The notes under the pieces are model-generated. The model was given only the letters and a program-made list of their open reading frames with translations, searched no databases and was not told the DNA's origin. The translations under genes and the position numbers were made by a program. A stretch of 64,000 bases of DNA, taken from the NCBI GenBank assembly GCA_020161145.1, contig JAIUPQ010000002.1, forward strand, positions 186,001-250,000. Direction: 5' to 3'. Shown here piece by piece: positions 45,971 to 54,140 of this stretch. Numbering within the stretch: the first letter of the stretch is position 1; every line of letters starts with the position of its first letter. The stretch is from Pseudomonadota bacterium. Lineage in GTDB: Bacteria > Pseudomonadota > Gammaproteobacteria > Burkholderiales > Burkholderiaceae_C.

Positions 45971-47080
45971 TCAGTGCGGGGTGGTGTCGCGCTCGCCGCG
46001 GGTGTCGCGGGCATCGCGGGCATCGCGGTTCTGCGCGGCGCGCTTGATGGCCGAGGCGGCGGCGTGCGCCACCACGGCGGCGCCCACGGCCACGGCGGCG
46101 GCGCCGCCCACCTTGTCGGCGTTGGCCTCGATGCCGAACTGCGGGATGTTGGTCAGCCGGTCATAGAACGAGCCCTTGTCCCAGAAGCCGTCTTCGGAGC
46201 AGCCGATGCAGCCGTGGCCGGCCTTGATCGGGAAGCTCGTGCCCTCGTTCCACATCACCGTGGAGCAGGCGTTGTAGGTGGTGGGCCCTTTGCAGCCCAC
46301 CTTGTAGAGGCAGTAGCCGCGGCGTGCGTTCTCGTCGTCGAAGGCCTCGACGAACTGGCCGGCGTCGAAATGGGGCCGGCGGTAGCACTTGTCGTGGATG
46401 CGCTGGCTGTAGAACATCTTGGGGCGGCCCTGGCGGTCCAGCTCGGGGATGCGGTCGAAGGTCAGCATGTAGGTGATGACGCCGGTCATCACCTCGGCGA
46501 TGGGCGGGCAGCCCGGCACCTTGATGATGGGTTTGCCGGTGATGACTTTGTCGATGGGCGTGGCCCGGGTGGGGTTGGGCTTGGCGGCCTGTACGCAGCC
46601 CCAGGACGCGCACGAACCCCAGGCGATGACGGCCTTGGCGTCGGTGGCCACGCGCTTGAGTTTTTCAACGAACGGCCGGCCGCCCTGGATGCAGAACATG
46701 CCGTCTTCGTTCAGCGGCGGGTTGCCTTCCACGGCCAGGATGTACTGGCCTTTGTACTTGGTCATGATCTGCTCGAGGATTTCCTCGGCCTGGTGGCCGG
46801 CGGCGGCCATCAGCGTGTCGTCGTAGTCCAGCGAGATCATGGACAGCACCACGTCCTTGGCCAGCGGGTGCGCGGAGCGGATGAAGGACTCGGTGCAACA
46901 CGTGCACTCCAGCCCGTGCAGCCACAGCACCGGCGTGCGCGGCTTGGTCTCCATCGCATGTGCAATCTGCGGCGCAAAAGCCGGGCCCAGGCCCAGCGAG
47001 GTGGCGGTCAGCGAGCAGTACTTGAGCAGGCTGCGGCGTGAGATGCCTTTGCGGCGCAGTACGTCGTAAAAAGTTTCCAT
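45971..47080 (-). CDS. hupS: Uptake [NiFe]-hydrogenase small subunit, oxygen-tolerant type
   Basis: HupS (HoxK/HyaA) carries the Fe-S relay. It is 369 residues with the Tat signal [17 protein letters not shown], cut near residue 42. The cysteines of the proximal cluster are C59, C61, C62 (ECTCCTES), C157 and C162 (GSCASWGC) and C191. C61 and C162 are the two extra cysteines of the [4Fe-3S] cluster of oxygen-tolerant enzymes (mature Cys19 and Cys120). A C-terminal membrane helix (about 325-350) is followed by an Arg/Asp-rich tail. AGGAG lies ten bases before the ATG. Confidence 0.97.
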   Translation of the reverse strand: METFYDVLRRKGISRRSLLKYCSLTATSLGLGPAFAPQIAHAMETKPRTPVLWLHGLECTCCTESFIRSAHPLAKDVVLSMISLDYDDTLMAAAGHQAEEILEQIMTKYKGQYILAVEGNPPLNEDGMFCIQGGRPFVEKLKRVATDAKAVIAWGSCASWGCVQAAKPNPTRATPIDKVITGKPIIKVPGCPPIAEVMTGVITYMLTFDRIPELDRQGRPKMFYSQRIHDKCYRRPHFDAGQFVEAFDDENARRGYCLYKVGCKGPTTYNACSTVMWNEGTSFPIKAGHGCIGCSEDGFWDKGSFYDRLTNIPQFGIEANADKVGGAAAVAVGAAVVAHAAASAIKRAAQNRDARDARDTRGERDTTPH

Positions 47081-47115
47081 CGAGGGCGTCTCCTGGCGGT
47101 TGCGATCTGAAGAGA

Positions 47116-47131
47116 TACAACTCGCATGCCA
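47116..47131 (-). promoter_or_regulatory. Candidate sigma-54 promoter of hupS
   Basis: On the minus strand TGGCATG-N4-TTGTA matches the -24/-12 consensus TGGCACG-N4-TTGCA with two mismatches (GT instead of GC at -12). The predicted start would be about 25 bases before the hupS ATG. Sigma-54 promoters driven by HoxA/HupR are established for hup/hox operons, so the context fits. Confidence 0.5.
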
Positions 47132-47157
47132 GTTCGCGCCGCGCGCGGGTAAACACC

Positions 47158-47181
47158 GACAGGCGTTGGTAACCGCCTGTC
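47158..47181. promoter_or_regulatory. Perfect 8-8-8 inverted repeat upstream of hupS
   Basis: GACAGGCG and CGCCTGTC flank an eight-base loop, 27 to 50 bases upstream of the candidate -24 element. It could be an activator site for a HoxA/HupR-type regulator or an intergenic hairpin after hoxJ. No T-run follows on the minus strand; a T-run follows eight bases later on the plus strand. Confidence 0.5.
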
Positions 47182-47251
47182 AGCACACGTTTTTTTGGGC
47201 CGCTCCAAACACGCCACCACGACCGGGCGAGCGAGGGCGGTCAGCCGCTTT

Positions 47252-48631
<1,380 letters not shown>

Positions 48632-48662
48632 GGTGGGGGGAGTCTATGCCGGGGTGGGGGGC

Positions 48663-49592
48663 TCAGGTGGCCAGTGCGTCCAGCGGCGAGCGCACCGCGC
48701 CGCCGCCCACCTTCAACACGTGGGTGTAGATCATGGTGGTGCTCACATCGGCGTGGCCCAGCAACTCCTGTACGGTGCGGATGTCGTAGCCGGCTTGAAG
48801 CAAATGGGTTGCGAAGCAGTGGCGCAAAGTGTGCGGTGTGACTTGTGACGTGACGCCCGCCATCGCGACCGCGCGCTTGAAGGTGCGCTGAAACGTTTGG
48901 TCGAACACATGGTGGCGGCGCACCTCGCCGCTGCGTGGGTCCATAGCATGCGTGGCCTGCGGAAACACCCAGAACCACGCCCACGATGCACCCGCACGCG
49001 GGTATTTGCGCGCCAGCGCATCGGGCATCTCCACGCCCGCACAGCCGGCCTGTGCATCGGCCTGCCATAGTGCGTGAGCGTGGTCCAGTTGGGTGCGCAA
49101 GGCGGGTGCGAGCGACTGCGGCAACATGAGTGCACGGTCTTTGCCGCCTTTCCCCTCGCGCACCACCAGCGTCTGGTGGACGAAATCCACGTCCTTGACG
49201 CGCAGTTGCAGCGCCTCCGAGAGGCGCATCCCCGTGCCATAGAGCAATTGGGCAAACACGCGCCAAGTGCCAGCCAACTGGGTCAGTATGGCTTGCACCT
49301 GCTCGCGCGTCAGCACCACCGGCAGGCGGCGCGGCGTCTGTGGGCGGCTGGCGCCGGCCAGCCAAGGTACGTCCATCTGCAACACTTTGGTGTACAAAAA
49401 CAGCAGCGCCGACAGCGCCTGCCGGTACGTGGCGGCCGACACCTTGCGCTCAGTGGCCAACCAGGCCAAGAAGGCATCCAGTTGCGGCGCGCCCATGTCG
49501 CGCGGGTGGCGAAGACCATGAAAGCGGATGTAGGCACGGCACCAGTGCACATAGGCTTCCTCGGTGCGGCGGCTGTAGTGCACAGCATGCAA
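48663..49592 (-). pseudogene. intI: Integron integrase IntI, apparently frameshifted near its 5' end
   Basis: This is a tyrosine recombinase with the integron-specific insert [21 protein letters not shown] and catalytic residues in [27 protein letters not shown] and IYTH. The frame opens only with TTG at 49592. The missing N-terminus is found in another frame from ATG 49705 ([11 protein letters not shown] ... [10 protein letters not shown]), and that protein would join [13 protein letters not shown] if two bases (TG of TGTG near 49581-49584) were absent. The repaired reading gives about 346 residues, typical for IntI. The gene may be inactive or use a weak internal start. Confidence 0.85.
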
Positions 49593-49705
49593 ATGCGCTC
49601 GCGCACCTGATCCAGCAACTTGACAGCCCGCAGTGGCGGTAGCGCAGCGACAGGCGCCGGTGGCCGGGCGCGTGGCGCAGCAGATCGAGCAAGTTTCAAT
49701 CGCAT
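49593..49705 (-). pseudogene. Displaced 5' end of intI
   Basis: This segment encodes [11 protein letters not shown] through [10 protein letters not shown] in a frame two bases off from the rest of intI. Helix [20 protein letters not shown] is the standard N-terminal SAM-like segment of integron integrases, which supports the frameshift reading. Confidence 0.75.
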
Positions 49706-49876
49706 GCGGCTCTCAAGAAAACGCCGGGCCGCTCCCAAGTTTTCTTGACCCCCTCGGGGGGCCTGACGCGCAGCGGCAGGTTTGGGGGCGCTCACAAGGC
49801 AGGAAGCCTGGCGCGTCCGCTGCACAGTGGCGCTGTTTCAGCTAGGATGGTGCGCCAGAATGCCGCCACAATAGGG

Positions 49877-49892
49877 CTGTATGTTTATCCAG
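49877..49892. promoter_or_regulatory. LexA (SOS) box-like site upstream of intI
   Basis: CTG-TATGTTTATC-CAG has the exact CTG-N10-CAG form of a LexA site with an A/T-rich centre. LexA control of intI promoters is established for many integrons. It lies about 170 bases upstream of the restored intI ATG. Confidence 0.65.
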
Positions 49893-50005
49893 TCAATCAC
49901 CGTCAACCCGCATGACCATTGGGCCGCAGCTGCGACTTGGCATCGACGTTATGGCGCAACGGTGATGTTAGGGCGCACTGTTGTGCGCCCCAGAACACGT
50001 TAGCG
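49893..50005 (+). other. attI region and first recombination junctions
   Basis: Between the LexA-like box and the first cassette gene lie two core sites, GTTAGGG (49967-49973) and GTTAGCG (49999-50005). Between them GGGCGCAC (49971-49978) and GTGCGCCC (49983-49990) form a perfect stem. The first core site is probably the attI crossover, and the 32 bases between the two look like a collapsed cassette or attC remnant. The gap 49706-49892 holds no gene I can support, only GC-rich palindromic stretches. Confidence 0.6.
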
Positions 50006-50008
50006 GGC

Positions 50009-50449
50009 ATGGGGAGATTGTCGAAAAATGTCGTTCTCTTAACAGCAGCTTTGGCAGGCTGCGACAGCATTGATGTCGCGGAGACTTCTTACCCTGACAT
50101 GGCGGCAGCAGCTTCGCGCGGCGGCATTTCAAGTGGCTGGGTTCCCGAGTGGCTCCCCGCCAGCTCAACTGAGCTTCGCGAGATCCATAACATCGACACA
50201 AATGAGAGCGCCCTAGCATTCAACATCACAAACAGCGGTAACTGGCGTCCTCCCAACCAATGCCAAGTTGTCCTGGCATCTGCAGTTGTCCCATCACGCT
50301 ATCGTCAGCCGTGGTGGCCGGACCCGGCCGAGCTAAGCCGCTCGTATACGTTCTATAGTTGCCCAAGTGATGTATCACCCACCTCCATGTTTTTTGGCAT
50401 TCACAAAGGGGGCGGCCGCGGAGTGCACTGGCGCGTTTCTGCCCGCTAA
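50009..50449 (+). CDS. Cassette 1: small lipoprotein of unknown function
   Basis: This 146-residue protein starts at ATG 50009, nine bases inside the cassette. The lipoprotein signal is VVLLTAALAGCDSIDV. The rest (EIHNIDTNESALAFNITNSGNWRPP, QPWWPDPAELSRSYTFYSCPSD) has two Cys and many aromatic residues and is unrecognised. The stop TAA is the TAA of the attC R' box, as often seen in cassettes. Codon use is less G+C-rich than in the hydrogenase genes. Confidence 0.75.
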   Translation: MGRLSKNVVLLTAALAGCDSIDVAETSYPDMAAAASRGGISSGWVPEWLPASSTELREIHNIDTNESALAFNITNSGNWRPPNQCQVVLASAVVPSRYRQPWWPDPAELSRSYTFYSCPSDVSPTSMFFGIHKGGGRGVHWRVSAR

Positions 50450-50503
50450 CAATTCATTCAAGCCGAACCCGCTTCGCGGGTCGGCTTAATTCAGGCGTTA
50501 GGC
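50444..50503 (+). other. attC site 1 (60 bp)
   Basis: R' CGCTAAC (50444-50450) and R'' GTTAGGC (50497-50503) flank an imperfect hairpin (AAGCCGA ... TCGGCTT with a GAACCCGC/GCGGG centre). CCGCTAAC is the reverse complement of the start of its own cassette (GTTAGCGG), as expected if the cassette was once a circle. Confidence 0.88.
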
Positions 50504-50519
50504 GTCACAGGAAACTCCC

Positions 50520-51011
50520 ATGCCACTTCCACTGATTCCAGTCTTCACTGCCCTTGCCGCAGGCGGCTCATTGGTACCGCATGCAGCTGGCGGCCTGATA
50601 GTGACATCTGCAGGCGGCTATGTCGCGGGTACCTATCTCAGCACAGCAACCCTTACGGCACTCCTTGTCGGTGGTGCCACGGCCCTGGGAACCGGTGTGG
50701 CTGTGGTATCTGGCGCCGCAGGCGCCGTCATTGGAAGCGCTGGCATCTTCGGAACAACAGTCGGTGCCACAGGAGTTACCGGAATGCTCATGTCTGCGGG
50801 AGTCATTGCTTCCACTCCGGTTTGGGTCCCGGTAGCACTCGCGGGAGCAGGTGTAGGCGTCTCCTATGGCGCATTCCGGTACTACACACTTCGCAAGAAG
50901 CTGGTAGCAACTCCCGCAGGGGAGGAAGCGCATTTCACGGAGAAAGAGGCGAAGGTAATCGAATGGCTGATTCGCCGGTTTGCAAAGAGCGCCAAGCACA
51001 ATGACGCCTAA
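50520..51011 (+). CDS. Cassette 2: Gly/Ala-rich membrane protein
   Basis: This 163-residue protein starts at ATG 50520. Residues 1 to about 120 are almost entirely Gly, Ala, Val, Thr and Ser in hydrophobic stretches (TALLVGGATALGTGVAVVSG, AAGAVIGSAGIFGTTVGATG), then a basic/acidic tail (FHYTEK-like HFTEKEAKVIEWLIRRFAKS). The pattern suggests several short membrane hairpins, as in holins or pore-forming segments, but no family is recognised. The stop lies in attC R'. Confidence 0.7.
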   Translation: MPLPLIPVFTALAAGGSLVPHAAGGLIVTSAGGYVAGTYLSTATLTALLVGGATALGTGVAVVSGAAGAVIGSAGIFGTTVGATGVTGMLMSAGVIASTPVWVPVALAGAGVGVSYGAFRYYTLRKKLVATPAGEEAHFTEKEAKVIEWLIRRFAKSAKHNDA

Positions 51012-51065
51012 CCCCTCCGTCAAGGGGACTGGCCTGCGGCCAGCCCCTTACGTCGAACGTTAGGC
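51006..51065 (+). other. attC site 2 (60 bp)
   Basis: R' GCCTAAC (51006-51012) and R'' GTTAGGC (51059-51065). The inner arms CTCCGTCAAGGGG and the segment before CGTCGAAC form a hairpin around GGCCTGCGGCC. The extended R' TGACGCCTAAC matches the reverse complement of the cassette start GTTAGGCGTCA. Confidence 0.92.
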
Positions 51066-51073
51066 GTCATCAA

Positions 51074-51637
51074 ATGCCTCCAGATCTCTTTGACCGTCGG
51101 AATCGAGCTCTACGCAAGCACTACGACGCTATGGAGTGCAAGCACTCTGAGCATCGACTGACCAAGCGCACGGTTCGCAACGGTTCGATTCAGTTCGTTC
51201 AACAGTGTCAAAGCTGCGGCGATGCAAGATCAAATCCAATCAAGCGAGATGCTGCTCTGATGTTGAACGGCGGGGTTGAACCGCCACCCTTTGATGAATC
51301 CATAGCGGCACGGTATCGGGATGCAAGGGAAGCGGGAGCCCAGAGGATCATCGGCAAGTTCGAGAGTCGCGCCGCCTTCGAACGCGCAGAATTTTTGACC
51401 TGGTACGACGAGTACTTGAAGTCAGCCGAGTGGGCGTCTATCCGAGACAAGGTTCTTAGGCGTGCCAACTACGTGTGCGAAGGTTGCTTGGAGCGTCCGG
51501 CAGTGCTTGCACATCACACTTCGTACGACCATGTGGGGAGAGAGTTTGCCTTTGAACTCCTCGCGCTCTGCCAAGACTGCCACGACCGCTATCACGCCGA
51601 CGAGGCCGACGCGCCCGACGTCGACGATGACGCCTAA
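51074..51637 (+). CDS. Cassette 3: HNH-type zinc protein
   Basis: This 187-residue protein starts at ATG 51074. The C-terminal part YVCEGCLERPAVLAHHTSYD ... LCQDCHDRYH is an HNH-like fold with two CxxC zinc pairs and the HH active-site pair. The N-terminal part (CKHSEHRLTKR ... CQSCGD) is a second zinc-finger-like element. It may be a nuclease or DNA-binding protein. The stop lies in attC R'. Confidence 0.75.
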   Translation: MPPDLFDRRNRALRKHYDAMECKHSEHRLTKRTVRNGSIQFVQQCQSCGDARSNPIKRDAALMLNGGVEPPPFDESIAARYRDAREAGAQRIIGKFESRAAFERAEFLTWYDEYLKSAEWASIRDKVLRRANYVCEGCLERPAVLAHHTSYDHVGREFAFELLALCQDCHDRYHADEADAPDVDDDA

Positions 51638-51757
51638 CAGGTCGTTCAACCGGACACGCCACGGCATGACACCCTGGCCGTGCAGCCGCCTTTGCCTATC
51701 ATCGGCCGCACGGCCAGGGCGCCACGCCGCGTCGCGCCGGTTAACTCTGCGTTAGGG
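51632..51757 (+). other. attC site 3 (126 bp, long type)
   Basis: R' GCCTAAC (51632-51638) and R'' GTTAGGG (51751-51757) flank a long imperfect hairpin (CACGCCACGG...GCGCCACGCCG region, CTGGCCGTGC / GCACGGCCAG pairing). Extended R' GACGCCTAAC matches its cassette start GTTAGGCGTC. Confidence 0.88.
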
Positions 51758-51761
51758 CGCT

Positions 51762-52055
51762 ATGAATTTCGCGAAGAAGATCGTTCTTCACTGTCCCAAC
51801 GGTGTTCCGTCAAACATGGGCGAAGTCGCGGAGCAGTTCGTAGCGAACGGAGTCAAGTTCGTTGGCGCTGTCGGCCCGGCGTGCGAAGAGGTTGAGAACA
51901 TCGTCGATGAAGTCTCAGTCGCAGCGGGCTCCCCCGAGAGAAATTTCATCCTGACTTCCTCTCACCCGAAGGAATCCTTGCAAGACGCAATTGAATTCGC
52001 TGAGTGCCTTGGGGGCGAGTACGAGGGCTCAGTTCAAGTTTTGGAGCTCCTATGA
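51762..52055 (+). CDS. Cassette 4: small hypothetical protein
   Basis: This 97-residue protein (MNFAKKIVLHCPNGVPSN ... NFILTSSHPKESLQDAIEFAE ... VQVLELL) starts at ATG 51762, ten bases after the crossover. It looks like a compact alpha/beta protein with no signal or membrane segment. I do not recognise the family. Confidence 0.7.
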   Translation: MNFAKKIVLHCPNGVPSNMGEVAEQFVANGVKFVGAVGPACEEVENIVDEVSVAAGSPERNFILTSSHPKESLQDAIEFAECLGGEYEGSVQVLELL

Positions 52056-52086
52056 AGAATATCCTTGGGCCTTGCAAAACCGAGCG

Positions 52087-52155
52087 CCCTAACCAGTCGC
52101 TCGAGCCGACTCGCGTCGGCAGGCCGCCGCTCGTGGCTCAGCTTCAACGTTAGGG
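52087..52155 (+). other. attC site 4 (69 bp)
   Basis: R' CCCTAAC (52087-52093) and R'' GTTAGGG (52149-52155). The inner hairpin uses AGCCGACTCGCG / CGCGTCGGC. Extended R' GCGCCCTAAC is the reverse complement of this cassette's start GTTAGGGCGC. Confidence 0.9.
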
Positions 52156-52163
52156 CTTTCCAT

Positions 52164-52604
52164 ATGGCTCCGAAGCATTCCGTCCTTTCAGCCTTCCTTA
52201 TGGCAGCCACTTCAATTGCCTGGCCTCAAGCGGCATCGCAGCCGACCGCTGCCCCATCGCCGGCCATGCAAGAGTTTGCTGGCGCATTCGTCTATTGCGC
52301 CCTTACCGCGGACATCTTTGCTGAGTTGAGTGGCACTCAAGCCGAGGCCAAGGCCTACTGGAAGGAAAATGCAGAACTTAACTGGAAGGCGGCTCGCTCA
52401 TCCACTTCCGACCAATACGTTCAAAACCAGATTGAGCCCATCCTCAAGCGAGTCGGACCTCGGCGAGTAGGAACCGACAATCGGCGTGAGTCACAGGAGG
52501 AGATTGCACAGCGCGTGAATCGGGAAATGAAGGGCTGTGCTGCCCTTCGCGCCGATCTCGAAAAGGTCACGAATGCTTCGGCCGCCTCCGCCGGCAAGCC
52601 CTAA
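52164..52604 (+). CDS. Cassette 5: exported hypothetical protein
   Basis: This 146-residue protein starts at ATG 52164, the first start inside the cassette; the frame is open further upstream but that part belongs to cassette 4. The signal peptide SVLSAFLMAATSIAWPQAAS precedes a helical, charged body (EFAGAFVYCALTADIFAELSG, EIAQRVNREMKGCAALRADL) with two Cys. The family is unknown. The stop TAA lies in attC R'. Confidence 0.72.
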   Translation: MAPKHSVLSAFLMAATSIAWPQAASQPTAAPSPAMQEFAGAFVYCALTADIFAELSGTQAEAKAYWKENAELNWKAARSSTSDQYVQNQIEPILKRVGPRRVGTDNRRESQEEIAQRVNREMKGCAALRADLEKVTNASAASAGKP

Positions 52605-52676
52605 CCCCTCCGTCAAGGGGGCGGCCACAAGCGGGCTTCGCCCACTTGTGGCTGCCCCTTACGTCGAACGTTAGCC
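52599..52676 (+). other. attC site 5 (78 bp)
   Basis: R' CCCTAAC (52599-52605) and R'' GTTAGCC (52670-52676). The hairpin arms are CAAGGGGGCGGCCACAAG / CTTGTGGCTGCCCCTT. R' GCCCTAAC matches its own cassette start GTTAGGGC. Confidence 0.9.
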
Positions 52677-52691
52677 GTCACAGGACAGTCA

Positions 52692-53558
52692 GTGCGCCGC
52701 CTCGTCTTCCTTGTCGCCGTTGCATGCGTTGCTAGCGGTGCTCACGCCGCCGATGAATGCCCCTTGATCCGTCCGCCCGGCCTGTCAGTACAGCAGGTAG
52801 ATGCAGCCGTCCTAGCAATCTACGCCCAAGGACTTCGCACTGATCCCACAAGAATCAACACGGCCAAGACAGTCAAGTCCCTTGACGGGACTGAGAACGC
52901 CATCCTGACGTACTCCTTCGCCACGCTGACGGTCGGTGAGGCGCTCGGCTTCGATGCTGTTCGAACGTTCTTTGACGCAGCAAGGGCGAAGGGTGGGGCA
53001 CAACCGTTCGACACGCTGTCCATGGCGGAACTTCAGTCGCTCGCCCGCGCTGCTTACGAGAGAGGCACGGACTCAGATCCACCGTTGGCCAAAGCAGAGG
53101 ACACCTACAAGGTCCACTCATTACTCGTTCGAGCACCTCAGCCGGTTGCAGACTGGCGGCTCGTTCAGTGCGGTGGCGAGTACGTGGCCTTTCGTCGGCA
53201 GTCGGCTGTCGGTATGTCCACTGCTGGAGTTCGAGTCGCCGCGCTCCCGCGCTACTCGTCCGAGCGCCAGTTCATGGGTCTTGTGAGTAGCATGCTTTCT
53301 GCATCAGTTCCGACGGGCTATGTGCCGCGCCCTTGGAAACCAGTTGCTGTCGCGTCCTCAGGGGCGCCCTGCGCAGACGCCAATCTCATCGCCGAGGCGG
53401 CTGACGGAACGCCAATGTTGGTCCGTTCGCGCATTTGCTACGCGTCGCCAGATGCCAGCTTTGGCTACGCCATCATGTTCGTGCACAGGGCTGTGAAGGA
53501 CAGTGAGGCTCCGAACAATGAGGCGGAAGCGTTTGTCCATTCAATAGGCGCAAAGTGA
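52692..53558 (+). CDS. Cassette 6: exported hypothetical protein
   Basis: This 288-residue protein starts at GTG 52692 with the signal peptide MRRLVFLVAVACVASGAHA. The mature part has Cys residues near both ends and a mixed alpha/beta pattern (VDAAVLAIYAQGLRTDPTRI, RQFMGLVSSMLSASVPTGYVP). No catalytic motif is recognised. It is one of the longer cassette genes in the array. Confidence 0.7.
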   Translation: MRRLVFLVAVACVASGAHAADECPLIRPPGLSVQQVDAAVLAIYAQGLRTDPTRINTAKTVKSLDGTENAILTYSFATLTVGEALGFDAVRTFFDAARAKGGAQPFDTLSMAELQSLARAAYERGTDSDPPLAKAEDTYKVHSLLVRAPQPVADWRLVQCGGEYVAFRRQSAVGMSTAGVRVAALPRYSSERQFMGLVSSMLSASVPTGYVPRPWKPVAVASSGAPCADANLIAEAADGTPMLVRSRICYASPDASFGYAIMFVHRAVKDSEAPNNEAEAFVHSIGAK

Positions 53559-53559
53559 C

Positions 53560-53631
53560 GGCTAACCCCTCCATCGAGCGGACGTCCAAACGGCTGCGCC
53601 GCTTGGACGCCGCTCATGTCGAACGTTAGGC
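53560..53631 (+). other. attC site 6 (72 bp)
   Basis: R' GGCTAAC (53560-53566) and R'' GTTAGGC (53625-53631). The arms GAGCGGACGTCCAA / TTGGACGCCGCTC pair around CGGCTGCGCCG. TGACGGCTAAC is the reverse complement of the cassette start GTTAGCCGTCA. Confidence 0.92.
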
Positions 53632-53675
53632 CGCGCAAAAGCCGCCACTCGATCATCCATCCGAGAGAACCGCCG

Positions 53676-54140
53676 ATGACCGTAGTAGCCTCGAAGCCAA
53701 TCACCCTTCGTCTTCTATGCAAGTCGATGCCCGAGACGCCGGCCGAGGAAGGAACGCTTGATGTTGGAGTTCAAGACAAGAGTCAGGCCGTTCACGCCGG
53801 CCGAGTGTGCAAGGATGGAACGGTGTACTTTGAATGCTGGGCCGAAGCGCGGATAGACAGCGCGACCAAGGAACTCGACTTTCGCGGCCCCTTTGTGCAG
53901 GGTACGCCGCAAGCCCGATTTCTCTACCTGAGCTGGAAACGAAGGAATGGAAGTGCGGCGCCCTGGTACTGGCGTGTAAAGATTCCGCTTTCTGGAATCG
54001 CGGAGAAGGACGTCTCTTCTCTGAAAGCAAATGAAGTCCTCATAGCAGACATCACTGGTCGCCGCCCTCACGCAACCGATCCCATAGCTTGGAAGCGCAG
54101 CGTTGCAAGCGCGGCCTCTCAAGAAACTCCTTCCAAGTAG
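53676..54140 (+). CDS. Cassette 7: DUF5990-like protein
   Basis: This 154-residue protein starts at ATG 53676 (MTVVASKPITLRLLCKSMP). TLDVGVQDKSQAVHAGRVCK, FECWAEARIDS and FRGPFVQGTPQARFLYLSWK are the hallmark blocks of the DUF5990 family, whose function is unknown. The coding sequence is complete, but the expected attC R' just after the stop is missing; IS sequence begins there instead. Confidence 0.8.
   Translation: MTVVASKPITLRLLCKSMPETPAEEGTLDVGVQDKSQAVHAGRVCKDGTVYFECWAEARIDSATKELDFRGPFVQGTPQARFLYLSWKRRNGSAAPWYWRVKIPLSGIAEKDVSSLKANEVLIADITGRRPHATDPIAWKRSVASAASQETPSK

Noticed and set aside
50444-53631. attC hairpins as CRISPR repeats or simple terminators
   Set aside because: They differ in sequence and length, are spaced by whole genes, and carry paired R'/R'' cores matching cassette starts, so they are integron attC sites.
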